Source of the DNA: Alcanivorax sp. S6407
GTDB lineage: Bacteria > Pseudomonadota > Gammaproteobacteria > Pseudomonadales > Alcanivoracaceae
Length of the DNA stretch: 64,000 nucleotides
Reading direction: 5' to 3'
NCBI RefSeq assembly: GCF_023016115.1
Contig: NZ_JALKBH010000001.1
Coordinates: 124,001-188,000 of the forward strand
This document shows, piece after piece, positions 1-9,500 of the stretch (positions are counted from its first letter, which is position 1; every line of letters starts with the position of its first letter). A program made the position numbers and the translations under genes. The notes beneath the pieces are model-generated. The model was not told the DNA's origin, ran no database searches, and saw only the letters and a list, made by a program, of their open reading frames with translations.

Positions 1-486
1 GAGCAGACCCGCTGGCAGGGGCTGGATTACCTGCTGGTGGATCTGCCCCCGGGTACTGGGGATATCCAGCTTACCCTGGCCCAGAAGATACCGGTGGCCG
101 GTGCCGTGGTGATTACCACGCCCCAGGATATTGCCCTGCTGGATGCTATCAAGGGGGTGGAGATGTTCCGCAAGGTGGACATCAAGGTATTGGGCATCGT
201 GGAAAACATGGCGGTACATATCTGCAGTAACTGTGGCCACCAGGAGCATGTCTTCGGCCAGGGCGGCGGTGAGCGTATGGCGCAGGAATACGACACCGAG
301 GTGCTGGCGGCGCTGCCGTTGTCCCTGAAGATCCGTGAGCAGGCAGACAGCGGCAAGCCGGTCGTGGCGGCCTGCCCGGACAGCGAGGAAGCGGCCCTGT
401 ACCGCAAGGCGGCACGACGCCTGGCGGCCCGACTATCTTTGACCGAACAGGGCAAGCGCGCCTTCCCGAAGGTGACGCAGCATTAA
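1..486 (+). CDS. apbC: ApbC/Mrp-family Fe-S cluster carrier ATPase, 3' part
   Basis: The frame is open from base 1, so the start and the Walker A loop lie outside the window; 161 residues remain. Visible are the DLPPGTGD switch typical of Mrp/NBP35 P-loop ATPases, the [10 protein letters not shown] stretch, and the C-terminal CSNC pair followed by FGQGGG that binds the bridging [4Fe-4S] cluster at the dimer interface. The family loads or transfers Fe-S clusters to apo-proteins in the cytosol. It ends in TAA and is followed by a 236-base gap with heptad repeats before dcd. The apbC-dcd neighbourhood is common in Pseudomonas-like genomes. Function is assigned from family; only the C-terminal half can be checked here. 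Confidence 0.93.
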   Translation, partial: EQTRWQGLDYLLVDLPPGTGDIQLTLAQKIPVAGAVVITTPQDIALLDAIKGVEMFRKVDIKVLGIVENMAVHICSNCGHQEHVFGQGGGERMAQEYDTEVLAALPLSLKIREQADSGKPVVAACPDSEEAALYRKAARRLAARLSLTEQGKRAFPKVTQH

Positions 487-491
487 AAGAA

Positions 492-667
492 GCTTCAAGC
501 CCCAAGCTGCAACGCGGAACAGGGGAGGGGTGTCAGAGGTTGTGCCCGCGCAGGAGCCCCGGGCGCGGCGGCAGACCAGGAACCCGGTATTGCCTGGCTG
601 CGCGTTGTAGCTTGCAGCTTGAGGCTTGTAGCTGGTGTTACGTCTGGCATCCGGCGTCCCGCGTCTA
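492..667. repeat. Inverted arms of 7-base tandem words (GCNNCAN family), locus 1
   Basis: Left arm 492-512 holds the heptads GCTTCAA, GCCCCAA, GCTGCAA. Right arm 605-632 holds four heptads in the opposite orientation: read on the minus strand they are GCTACAA, GCCTCAA, GCTGCAA, GCTACAA. A looser run follows at 647-667 (GCATCCG, GCGTCCC, GCGTCTA). The arms could fold over a GC-rich centre rich in CCCGGGCGC. It lies between apbC and dcd. Confidence 0.75.
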
Positions 668-722
668 TACCATTAAGCGCTTGAAATTACGGCTCACCCC
701 ATTTCGGAACCGAGAGGCAGGA

Positions 723-1292
723 ATGACAATTAAATCGGATCGCTGGATTACCCGCATGTCGAAAGAGCACGGCATGATCGAGCCTTTTCAGGCCGAGCAG
801 GTGCGTGCGGATGCCGAGGGCAACAAGCTGATTTCCTACGGGGTGTCCAGCTACGGCTATGACGTGCGTTGTGCAGATGAATTCAAGGTGTTCACCAATA
901 TTCACTCTGCCACGGTGGATCCAAAGCACTTCGACGAGCGCAGCTTCGTGGATATCAAGGGTGAGTACTGCATTATCCCGCCCAATTCCTTCGCGTTGGC
1001 CCGCACCGTGGAGTATTTCCGCATTCCGCGTAATGTGCTCACCGTGTGCCTGGGCAAATCAACCTATGCCCGTTGCGGCATCATCGTGAACGTGACTCCG
1101 CTGGAACCGGAGTGGGAAGGGCATGTGACCCTGGAATTTTCCAACACCACCACCTTGCCGGCGAAGATCTATGCCAACGAAGGGGTGGCGCAGATGCTGT
1201 TCTTCGAATCCGATGAGGTGTGTGAAACCTCCTACGGGGATCGTGGCGGCAAATACCAGGGCCAGAAAGGGGTTACCCTGCCTCGGGCGTAA
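723..1292 (+). CDS. dcd: dCTP deaminase
   Basis: Deaminates dCTP to dUTP plus ammonia, feeding dUTPase and thymidylate synthesis. The 189-residue length and the motifs [17 protein letters not shown] and the [16 protein letters not shown] strand fit the bacterial Dcd trimer of the Pseudomonas type. The ATG at 723 is chosen because it gives the family length and has a GAGGCAG ribosome site; the frame is open further upstream but that part overlaps repeats and is not conserved-looking. Its last 20 bases overlap the end of the convergent DUF3108 gene. Identification is firm; regulation cannot be seen beyond a likely promoter in the upstream gap. Confidence 0.97.
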   Translation: MTIKSDRWITRMSKEHGMIEPFQAEQVRADAEGNKLISYGVSSYGYDVRCADEFKVFTNIHSATVDPKHFDERSFVDIKGEYCIIPPNSFALARTVEYFRIPRNVLTVCLGKSTYARCGIIVNVTPLEPEWEGHVTLEFSNTTTLPAKIYANEGVAQMLFFESDEVCETSYGDRGGKYQGQKGVTLPRA

Positions 1293-2070
1293 CCGCTTCT
1301 GGAGCGGGCTGACTGCTGTCAGCCTCGTTTTGCTGAGTGATGGCCTTGCTGTCGACGGTGTCAGAGGTGTCGGGATCCGGGCCCTTGTAATCGGTCATGA
1401 TCAGATCAGCCTTCAGGAAGGTGCTCTCGATGTGTTTGGCCTTCACCACCATATAATCCAGAGACGGCGCTACCCAGAACAGGGTGCGCCGTTTTTTCTT
1501 GCTGTCACCGTCGCGCTTCTTTTCCACCAGCAGGGTGTCCAGCTTGCCCAGCGGCGTCTTGATGGTTTCCCGATCAATCACTGCAAAATGATGGGTCCGG
1601 ATGCGGTCGCCGTAGACGCTGGTCACGGAGTAATTGTCTGACCCTTGCGAGAACACGCAACGCCCGCGTAACAGGATGGTCAGTTCATCGAGGGTGTTGT
1701 CAGGGATATCGATGCTTTCCTTGTCATCCTCGGAGACGTTGTGCACTCGCGGCGGCGCCCACTGGAAATTCATCCGGTGATAACGGTGCTGGCCAAAACC
1801 TTCAAACTCATGCAGGTAGCGGCTGGTGCGTGGCTGGCAGTCGCGCCATTCGAAAAAGCTTTCCTCGGTATTGGTGAGCAGAAACGATTTGGCCTTTAGC
1901 AGCATGTGATAGCTGTCTTCCCCCTCCGCCGGCTCCAGTACCAGGTCTGCTTTTACCGGGGTCGGCAGCTTGTTGACGTAGATGCGGAATTCGGCCGCGA
2001 ATGGGGCAAGGGTGTCGGCCAGGGCCTGATTGCACAGCAGCACTGACAGCAAGAAAAACACTTGGCGCAC
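1273..2070 (-). CDS. DUF3108 periplasmic protein, paralogue B
   Basis: 265 residues from a GTG start at 2070 with a strong GGAGGGG site upstream. The N terminus [18 protein letters not shown] is a Sec signal peptide, so the protein is periplasmic or outer-membrane-facing. The body has the DUF3108 layout (beta-rich, with [14 protein letters not shown] near residue 215). The C-terminal tail is rich in Asp, Thr and Gln and looks disordered. It starts three bases after the neighbouring DUF3108 gene stops, in one unit behind purN. Family function is unknown. The 3' end overlaps dcd by 20 bases tail to tail. Confidence 0.85.
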   Translation of the reverse strand: MRQVFFLLSVLLCNQALADTLAPFAAEFRIYVNKLPTPVKADLVLEPAEGEDSYHMLLKAKSFLLTNTEESFFEWRDCQPRTSRYLHEFEGFGQHRYHRMNFQWAPPRVHNVSEDDKESIDIPDNTLDELTILLRGRCVFSQGSDNYSVTSVYGDRIRTHHFAVIDRETIKTPLGKLDTLLVEKKRDGDSKKKRRTLFWVAPSLDYMVVKAKHIESTFLKADLIMTDYKGPDPDTSDTVDSKAITQQNEADSSQPAPEAVTPEAG

Positions 2071-2072
2071 GG

Positions 2073-2801
2073 TTATTGCCCCTCCAGGGATTGCAGCGTC
2101 ATGACATGCTCTCCGTCTTTGTTCTTTTGCTGCAACTGTACCAGAAGAAATTGATGATTCGGTGCAAACCACATGAAAGTTTGTCGAGGGCTGTTGGCCT
2201 CACGAACCCGCTGTACCTTGACGGTTTTCAAACGCTCGCCATCAATTTTCAGGATGTCTTCGCCAACCACCTGGAAACGCTGTTTTTCGACGGATTTTTC
2301 ATCGGCCACATCCAGTTCGATATCCTTGTCTCCGCGCTCAAGAGCACACTGCAAGGCCAGGCTTACGGACAGTTCGTCGGTTGCGGTGTCAGAGATAGGG
2401 TAGTTCAGACGGGCCTTGCCACTTCGCTCGCTGGCTGCCACGCCGGTTTCGCGATTGAGGTGCAGGGTGGCTTCCTTGACCCGGCCCAGACCCTTGCGCA
2501 AATAACCGTAGTAACTGCTTTGCGGGGTGCAGGACTGCCAGTTGAACAGGGCCGTTTCACGAATTTCTCCGAGCCAGTTCTTGGCACTGACTTCCATCTT
2601 CCACAGACCACCCTGAACCTGTCGCAAGGTGCGGGTGGCGGTGATGGTAAAGGGAATACCTTCGCTTTTCAGGCGATAATCAAGCGTAAAAGGTGTGACC
2701 GGCGGCTGGGCCGCGGCAACGGGGGCCACAGCCAGCGGGACCAGCAGTAGCAGAAGGGTCCTAAGAGACCTGGTAACCCTGTGTCGGTAGAGGCTTCCCA
2801 T
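2073..2801 (-). CDS. DUF3108 periplasmic protein, paralogue A
   Basis: 242 residues. ATG at 2801 is preferred: it has a GGAG site nine bases upstream and places the hydrophobic signal LRTLLLLLVPLAVAPVAAA near the N terminus. This start lies inside purN, giving a 41-base overlap. The fold is the DUF3108 beta-barrel-like domain; TFMWFAPNHQFLLVQLQQ near residue 208 matches the FWVAP stretch of the paralogue downstream, so the two probably arose by tandem duplication. The conserved purM-purN-DUF3108 order is known from other gammaproteobacteria, but no function is established. Confidence 0.87.
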   Translation of the reverse strand: MGSLYRHRVTRSLRTLLLLLVPLAVAPVAAAQPPVTPFTLDYRLKSEGIPFTITATRTLRQVQGGLWKMEVSAKNWLGEIRETALFNWQSCTPQSSYYGYLRKGLGRVKEATLHLNRETGVAASERSGKARLNYPISDTATDELSVSLALQCALERGDKDIELDVADEKSVEKQRFQVVGEDILKIDGERLKTVKVQRVREANSPRQTFMWFAPNHQFLLVQLQQKNKDGEHVMTLQSLEGQ

Positions 2802-3423
2802 CCAGTGATACTCCGTGCTCGTCCAGTGACAGACGCTGCTCTGCGCGCCATTGCAATACCAGCGGATAAAGCTGGTGTTCGCAAACCTGTACACGTTTGG
2901 ACAGGGAATCCGGATTATCGTTCGCAACTATTTCTACGCGGGCCTGGGCGATCAGTGGCCCACCATCCAGTTCTTCGGTGACAAAGTGGATGGAGCAGCC
3001 ATGTTCGCTGTCGCCGGCCTCCAGGGCGCGAGCATGGGTATGCAGGCCGCGGTACTTGGGTAGCAGGGAGGGGTGGATATTGACCAGTCGGCCGGTGTAT
3101 TCACGCACAAACAGGGGCGAGAGAATACGCATGAAACCGGCCAGCACCACGGTTTCCGGCTGGTAGGGGTTGAGGGCGTCGATCATGGCCTGATCGAAGG
3201 CCTCGCGGCTGTCGAATTGGCGGTGATCCAGTACCACGGTGGGAATACCCGCCTGATGGGCCCGCTCAAGCCCCCCGGCATCGGCCTTGTTGGACAACAC
3301 CACCGCAACACTGGCATTCAGGGTGCCGTCGGTAATGGCATCAAGAATGGCCTGCAGGTTGGTGCCGGAGCCACTGATCAGGACGGCCAGGCGATGTGGC
3401 GTGGCAGAGGAGTTGTCGGTCAT
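2761..3423 (-). CDS. purN: Phosphoribosylglycinamide formyltransferase (GART)
   Basis: Uses 10-formyl-THF to formylate GAR, the third step of purine synthesis. Motifs in order: SGSGTNLQAIL (phosphate loop, about residue 17), VLAGFMRIL, the catalytic Asn-His region VNIHPSLLPKYRGLHTH, and a downstream Asp region near EELDGGP. Length 220 is normal. It is the second gene of the purM-purN unit, with a 64-base gap after purM. The window also has purU at 22 kb, whose C-terminal domain is the same fold, and a hydrolase rather than a transferase. Confidence 0.97.
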   Translation of the reverse strand: MTDNSSATPHRLAVLISGSGTNLQAILDAITDGTLNASVAVVLSNKADAGGLERAHQAGIPTVVLDHRQFDSREAFDQAMIDALNPYQPETVVLAGFMRILSPLFVREYTGRLVNIHPSLLPKYRGLHTHARALEAGDSEHGCSIHFVTEELDGGPLIAQARVEIVANDNPDSLSKRVQVCEHQLYPLVLQWRAEQRLSLDEHGVSLDGKPLPTQGYQVS

Positions 3424-3487
3424 CGAGGGTGTTTCCGGGTCCTTGGCATGGGGGAGGGGCTGCCGGTTGCCAGCAGCCCCTGGCCGA

Positions 3488-4531
3488 TCAGTCTTTCAAA
3501 CCGTCAAGAATGACTTCGGGCTCACCTTCGCCGGCGGTGATTTCGCCCATCAGGAAAGCGTGCTCACCTTCGGCTTCCATCAGTGCCAGGGTGGCATCTA
3601 CCTGGTCGGCCGGTACGGCGATGACCATGCCGACGCCGCAGTTGAAGGTGCGATACATTTCGAAGGCCGGTACCTGGCCTTCCTGCTGCAGCCACTGGAA
3701 TACCGCCGGGAACTCCCAGCTACTGGTGTCAATCACGGCACGGGTGTTGTCCGGCAGTACCCGGGGCAGGTTTTCCGGCAGACCGCCACCGGTGATATGT
3801 GCCAGGGCGTGCACCTCAACCTGCTCGATCAGCTTGAGCAGTGGCTTCACGTAAATGCGGGTGGGAGCCAGCAGGTGCTCCATGAGGGGCTTGCCCTCCA
3901 GCTCGATGTTGGTCTCTGCCTGGGCCATGATGCGACGTACCAGAGAGTAACCGTTCGAATGCGGACCACTGGAGGCCAGACCGATCAGCTTGTCGCCGGC
4001 CTGGACCTTGCTACCATCGAGAACGCCGTCCTTTTCGACTACGCCGACACAGAAGCCGGCCAGATCATAGTCTTCGCCTTCATACATACCGGGCATCTCG
4101 GCGGTTTCCCCACCGATCAGGGCACAGCCTGCCATCTCGCAGCCTTCACCGATGCCGGTGACCACGCTGGTGGCGGTTTCCACGTCCAGCTTGCCGGTGG
4201 CGTAGTAATCGAGGAAGAACAGAGGCTCGGCACCGCCCACAATCAGATCGTTGACACACATGGCCACCAGATCGATACCGACCTTGTCATGGCGACCGGT
4301 GTCGATGGCCAGCCGCAACTTGGTGCCAACCCCATCGGTGCCCGCCACCAGCACCGGATTCTTGTAACGGCTGGGCAGCTCACAGAGGGCGCCGAAACCG
4401 CCCAGGCCACCCAGGACCTCGGGGCGACGGGTACGCTTGGCCACAGGGGCGATACGCTTTACCAGCTCGTTTCCGGCATCGATGTCGACGCCAGCGTCAC
4501 GGTAGGTCAGTGGCCGTTTCTGTTCGGTCAT
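3488..4531 (-). CDS. purM: Phosphoribosylformylglycinamidine cyclo-ligase (AIR synthetase)
   Basis: Closes the imidazole ring of AIR with ATP. 347 residues from ATG 4531, which gives [20 protein letters not shown], the usual N terminus; the frame runs open further upstream across the promoter region and that part is not counted. Motifs: [42 protein letters not shown] and [13 protein letters not shown]. First gene of purM-purN-DUF3108-DUF3108, divergent from the DUF2066-hda pair, an arrangement seen widely in gammaproteobacteria. Promoters for both directions must lie in 4532-4709. Confidence 0.97.
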   Translation of the reverse strand: MTEQKRPLTYRDAGVDIDAGNELVKRIAPVAKRTRRPEVLGGLGGFGALCELPSRYKNPVLVAGTDGVGTKLRLAIDTGRHDKVGIDLVAMCVNDLIVGGAEPLFFLDYYATGKLDVETATSVVTGIGEGCEMAGCALIGGETAEMPGMYEGEDYDLAGFCVGVVEKDGVLDGSKVQAGDKLIGLASSGPHSNGYSLVRRIMAQAETNIELEGKPLMEHLLAPTRIYVKPLLKLIEQVEVHALAHITGGGLPENLPRVLPDNTRAVIDTSSWEFPAVFQWLQQEGQVPAFEMYRTFNCGVGMVIAVPADQVDATLALMEAEGEHAFLMGEITAGEGEPEVILDGLKD

Positions 4532-4709
4532 GGGGGGCTCCGGATTGATGAAGGCGCGTATTTTAAGAGTCCGGGGAATATCTTTCCACCGCTGTGTGGC
4601 AGAGATGCAGTGGAAGATCCGGGGCGGCGGTGCAGAGAAGAGGTTTTGTCGCGGCTCCTTAATAGGTGATAATAGCGCGCTTTGAAGGACTCGGTTGGAT
4701 TTGGTGCTC

Positions 4710-5732
4710 ATGCGTGGATATGGAAAGCAGGTTGTAGCAGCACTGTTCATGGGGCTTGTGATGTTGTCGGCGGTGCCGGTAGCTCAGGCGGGCACACTGG
4801 ATACCGTCACGGTGGAGGTGGAAAACCGCACCCCGGAAGAGCAGCAGCGGGCTCTGGCTGAGGCGCTCAATCAGGTGCTGGTGCGCCTGAGCGGCAAGGA
4901 GTCGGTGCTGGAATTGCCGGTGGCGCAGGAAGCAGCTGAACAGCTGCAGCGCTGGGTGGTGCGTCAGGATTATCGCGATGGCGCTCTGGTGGCCCGGTTT
5001 GATACGGCCGGACTGATGGATCTGCTGTCTTCCCGACGCGCCCCGGTGTGGGGTGTGCCCCGCCCGCGGGTACTGGTCTGGCTGGTGGATCAGGGCACAG
5101 GCAAGGGCAGCATGGTCAATCCCGGGCACCCGGATTTTGCCATGCTCAAGGAGGAAGCCGAGCGGCGCGGTCTGGATGTGGTCCTGCCCGAGTGGGATGC
5201 GGCAGACCGTGATGTGCTGGCGGTAGCGGATATCCGTGGCCGTTTTGACAACCAGATTCTCAGTGCTTCCGCCCGCTATCCCCATGAAATGGTGTTGGCT
5301 GCGGTGCTCTACAGTGGCAGCCCGGCCACGGTGAGCTGGCGGGTGCTGCAGGGGCGCAAGGCCTTGACGGATGGTCGCCTGAAGGCGGATTCCACTGCGC
5401 AGGCCATCACCGATCTGGTGGATGCGGTGACGGATCAGCTGGCTGACCGTTTCGCTGTCACCGGAGGCGCCACCGACCAGCGCACCCTGCTGACGGTGGA
5501 ATCCGTGGGGGCGCTGGGCGCCTGGAAGTCGCTGCGCGACTTTCTTTCCGGCCTGGGCGGTATGCAAAGCGTCTCTCTGGTGCAGGTTTCCGGTGATTCC
5601 CTGATCTACGGCCTGGATTTCAGTGGCAGCGATGCCCAGTTGCGTGATCTGTTGTCGCTGTCTTCTTCGCTGACCCCCTGTCCCGATCAGGCGGTGGCCG
5701 GTCCGCAGTGGCGTTACTGCTGGCGTCGCTGA
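4710..5732 (+). CDS. DUF2066 envelope protein
   Basis: 340 residues from ATG 4710. The first 28 residues are a signal peptide ending near AQAGTLDTV. The body opens with the DUF2066 signature ([20 protein letters not shown] and LVRLSGK) and continues with a domain resembling curli-assembly CsgG-like nucleotide-free folds ([10 protein letters not shown], then AVADIRG). The family has no assigned reaction. It stops three bases before hda, so the two are co-transcribed, facing away from purM. This purM / DUF2066 / hda order is a recurrent gammaproteobacterial synteny, which supports a native gene. Confidence 0.88.
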   Translation: MRGYGKQVVAALFMGLVMLSAVPVAQAGTLDTVTVEVENRTPEEQQRALAEALNQVLVRLSGKESVLELPVAQEAAEQLQRWVVRQDYRDGALVARFDTAGLMDLLSSRRAPVWGVPRPRVLVWLVDQGTGKGSMVNPGHPDFAMLKEEAERRGLDVVLPEWDAADRDVLAVADIRGRFDNQILSASARYPHEMVLAAVLYSGSPATVSWRVLQGRKALTDGRLKADSTAQAITDLVDAVTDQLADRFAVTGGATDQRTLLTVESVGALGAWKSLRDFLSGLGGMQSVSLVQVSGDSLIYGLDFSGSDAQLRDLLSLSSSLTPCPDQAVAGPQWRYCWRR

Positions 5733-5735
5733 TCG

Positions 5736-6425
5736 ATGGTGTCGCAATTACCGCTTGCCCTCCAACTGCGCGAGGGCAACGACCTGTCCAATTTTGTCGC
5801 CGGTGAAAACGGTGCCCTGTTTCAGGGAATCCGCGAAACCGTAGTGGGCGCGGATCGGCAGGCCTTTATCTGGGGGCCCGACGGTCAGGGCAAGAGTCAT
5901 CTGCTGGAAGGGGCCGTGCGTCTGGCCCAGCAACATGGTCTGAGTGCCTGCCTGCTGCCGGCGGAAGAGTTGCTGCCGCTGAGTCCGGAAGTGCTGGAAT
6001 CCATGGAGCAGTTCGATCTGCTGGCCCTGGACGATTGTCAGCATTTTGCCGGCGATCCCCGCTGGGAAGAGGCCCTTTTCCATCTTTATAACCGCCTGAT
6101 GGCGCGGGGAGGGCGCTTGTTGGTTACCGCCAACGCTTCACCCACGGCGATGGGGTTGATGCTGCCGGATCTGGCCACCCGGCTGGCCGCCGGACCAGTG
6201 TACCGTCTGCAGCCGCTGGATGACGCGGCCATGGAAACCCTGCTGGTGGAGCGGGCGCGAGCCCGCGGTTTGCGGCTGGAGCCGGAGGTGGCGCACTTCA
6301 TCGTGCTGCGCAGCGAGCGCAGTCCGGCGGGCCTGGTGGCCCTGCTCAATCGCCTGGATCAACTGGCACTAGCGCAACAGCGCTCTGTCACTATTCCCTT
6401 TGTCAAGGATGCGCTGGGGTGGTAA
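5736..6425 (+). CDS. hda: DnaA inactivator Hda
   Basis: DnaA-like AAA+ protein that, with the DNA-loaded beta clamp, triggers hydrolysis of DnaA-ATP and stops re-initiation (RIDA). 229 residues, family length. The clamp-binding motif QLPLALQLR sits at residues 4-12. Walker A is GPDGQGKSHLL (about 48), Walker B LLALDDCQHF (about 93), sensor/arginine region near GLMLPDLATRL. The DnaA DNA-binding domain IV is absent as expected. It follows DUF2066 directly. Assignment over DnaA itself rests on size and the N-terminal clamp motif. Confidence 0.95.
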   Translation: MVSQLPLALQLREGNDLSNFVAGENGALFQGIRETVVGADRQAFIWGPDGQGKSHLLEGAVRLAQQHGLSACLLPAEELLPLSPEVLESMEQFDLLALDDCQHFAGDPRWEEALFHLYNRLMARGGRLLVTANASPTAMGLMLPDLATRLAAGPVYRLQPLDDAAMETLLVERARARGLRLEPEVAHFIVLRSERSPAGLVALLNRLDQLALAQQRSVTIPFVKDALGW

Positions 6426-6578
6426 AAAGAGCCGATTACACACGAACAACAGTCTGATACCGAGATCGGCGGTACTATTGTCTGGAATTACACAGGGTTA
6501 CATTTCCCTGGTCTTTGGGCTCCGAACGACTTATTAGAACAATAATGCCAGGCGGACACACGCCTGCAGGAGAACACA

Positions 6579-9500
6579 ATGCGCCACCCCGGGCTTTGGC
6601 AGTGCCTTGCTGGCTGTACCCTGCTATTTGCAGCCTCGTCCCATGCCACCATTTACGAGATCAACAGTACTTCGGATCCTGAAGTCACGGTGGTGGCTGT
6701 GGATTCCGTTGATGAGTCTCCGAATCCGCCAATCTGGGATGAAAACACAGAGTGGCAAGTGACTACGTCCGTAGCGGATGGCCTTTGCTCGATTCGTGAA
6801 GCGGTATATGCCAGTAACTACCGTATCCCCGTTGATGGCTGTGAAGCTGGAACCGGCACTGACACCATCAAGCTGAAAGAAGACACCACTTACTTTCTTA
6901 CTCAGGGAAATCTACCTGTTGGTAATGGCGAAAGAATAGTGGTGACGTCTGAGGAAGTGCCGGCTCCCACTGAAACTGATCCGAATGCTACGACGACCGA
7001 ATACACCATCACCTTTGAGCCGCAGTCCAGTCAGATTGCCATCAACCTCCAGCTGGACGCCTTCGAAGAACCGGAGGACAAGATCCGTCCGGTAATCTCT
7101 GCCGACAACAACTCCCGAGTGTTCTGGATCGATGATGGCGGCGCTCTGTCTTTGGCCAATGTGGAGCTGATTGATGGTGACGCATCTGGGGCGGGAGCGG
7201 ACAGCTCTGTCGATAATAATGGTGGCCTGATTCGTGCCATGGGCACGGTGATCGTCAACAGCAATGTGCGCCTGGCGGGCGGCACGGCCGACAATGGTGG
7301 TGCCGTCTATATGACCGAAGGCAGCGGTATGGCTTTTCGCTCAGGGGGACTGTTCGAAGATAACGTGGCCAACCAGATGGGCTCGGTGATTGCCACCTCC
7401 GACACCTTCAATGGCTCCATCATCGGTTATGACTTCTACATGGCCAGTAACCAGGCCGGTGGAGGTGTGGATGCTGGCGTTATCTATCTGGCTGGCGGCG
7501 ACCCAGGTGCTGACGCCATCCCCGAGGATAACTCCGTGGTTCCTCCGATCCCGGCGGTTCCCGCTGTGCCTGCGGTACGGGTAGGGATGGAGCTGGCGAA
7601 TGGCACCATCACTGGAAACACCGGCGGCGCTATCAATGTGGTGTCAGAAAACTATGCCTCCGTATTGGTGAATATGACGGTTGCCTACAATGACGGCGTA
7701 GCACTGACCATGGCGGAAACCGTGTTCAATGACCCGGCTGAGGCAGAGACCACCGACCATATTCTGCACACGGTACTGGTGGGCAACTCTGGCGGCGCTT
7801 GCGCCGGAGCAGCTCTGGATGGCACTGCCGTCAATGCCGATGCGGCGGCCCGGTTGCTGTTCACCATTACCGATGATGGCAACTGTCCGTTGCCGGAAGA
7901 ACAGACGCTTGGAACACCGGTGACCAACAACCCCAACGGTGCCGGCCTTGATGTGCTATTGGGAGAGGGGCGTGTTCCCTGTGGGGATGCCAGCTTCGCT
8001 CCTGATCTGTGTCGTCCCATGAGCGCGGAAGAGATTGATGGCACCTATCCGGGCTATCTGCCCAATCCTTTGCCTGCTGCCGTTGAGCTGGATCCCATGG
8101 CGGCCAGCCTGTTCGATCGCGGCAATCCCGAGAATGCCGTGACCGATCCCTGTGAAAATACCGACAACCGGGGCAAGTCTCGCGGTGGCCCGGGTGGTCG
8201 CTGTGATGTGGGCGCTATTGAGTTCCTGCGCGCCCAGGCTCAGCCCATTGAAATTGACATGATCAGCGGCAGAAGTGTGCTGGGTGATGTGGCGGCAAAT
8301 GACCTCAATGACACAAACCTTGATTGCCGCCGGCTGGAGCCCATTGTGGATGCCGAAAACAGCTGCATGGGTGATCAGACTTGTATCGATCAGGGCGTGC
8401 TGGATCGCTGCCTGACAGTGATTGAATTTCCGGAGCGGGGCAGTGCTGTGCCGGTGATTGATGCCAACGGCTACCCGAGAATTCGCTATACCCCGTTTTC
8501 TGCGTTCCACGGTGTCGATCAGATCCGTTATGTGGTCGACAAGGATGCCTTCTTCGGTGGAACCGATCTGGGCCAGAACCAGGACGAGATTGCCAATTTC
8601 TTCGCTGAACCGGCCTCAGGCCTGAAGGAATCGAAAAGTATTTTTGATGAAAGTGCCGGTGCTCAGGGGGGCTGGATGCTGTTGATGGTTGCAGTCATGG
8701 GGCTGGTTCGTCGTTACAAGGCTATCCTCAAGGGATGGCTGGCATTGTTGGTTTTGGTCAGCAGCGGCCAGGCCATGGCGGTGGATATCGAGGTGAACTC
8801 ACTGGCCGATAACATCCCGCCGATCAACAACGACGGCCTGTGTACCCTGCGCGAAGCGTTGCTGAATGCCGGGGCTGCCGCCAGCACGGATTGTACCTAC
8901 GGGGGCAATTCCACCGATACGATTCTGCTGCCGGCCGGGGATATCCAGTTGCAAGGCACATTGATCATCGAAGGTGGTGGTGTCGAGATCATTGGCAAGG
9001 GCGCGCGCGATGAAGACCCGGCAGATGATGACGAGACCCTGACCCGGATTCTGGGCGATGGCAGTTTCCGTCTGTTCGAAGTGCAGCCGCCCAATTCCAG
9101 CTCTGCCTATCCGTCCGTACGTTTTCAGTACCTGACCCTGGAGGAGGGCTTTGTCAGCGGGAACGGTACCGATGGTACCGGTTCCGGCGCGGTGATCATT
9201 TCCGGCGGTTCGGTCATTTTCGACCGCGTGCGGATTCTCAATAATTACGCTGAAGCCAATGGTGGCGTAGCTTTCATTCGTTCCAATGCCGGCAATGAAA
9301 AGCTGCTCACCTTCAACCGCAGCTTTGTCAGCAACAATGAGGCGGGCATCTCCGGCGGGGTCATGTCCAGCACCGCACAGGTGGGGGAAACCTTCAAGAT
9401 TGCCATTATCGACAGTACGTTCCAGGGCAATACCGCCGCGGTGGAAGGCGGGGTGCTGGATGCCAACGTCCGTGCCGGTGAGCTGCAGATTGCCAACAGT

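Noticed and set aside
3287..4669. 460-codon plus-strand frame opposite purM
   Set aside because: Antisense of purM and purN; no domain and no ribosome site.
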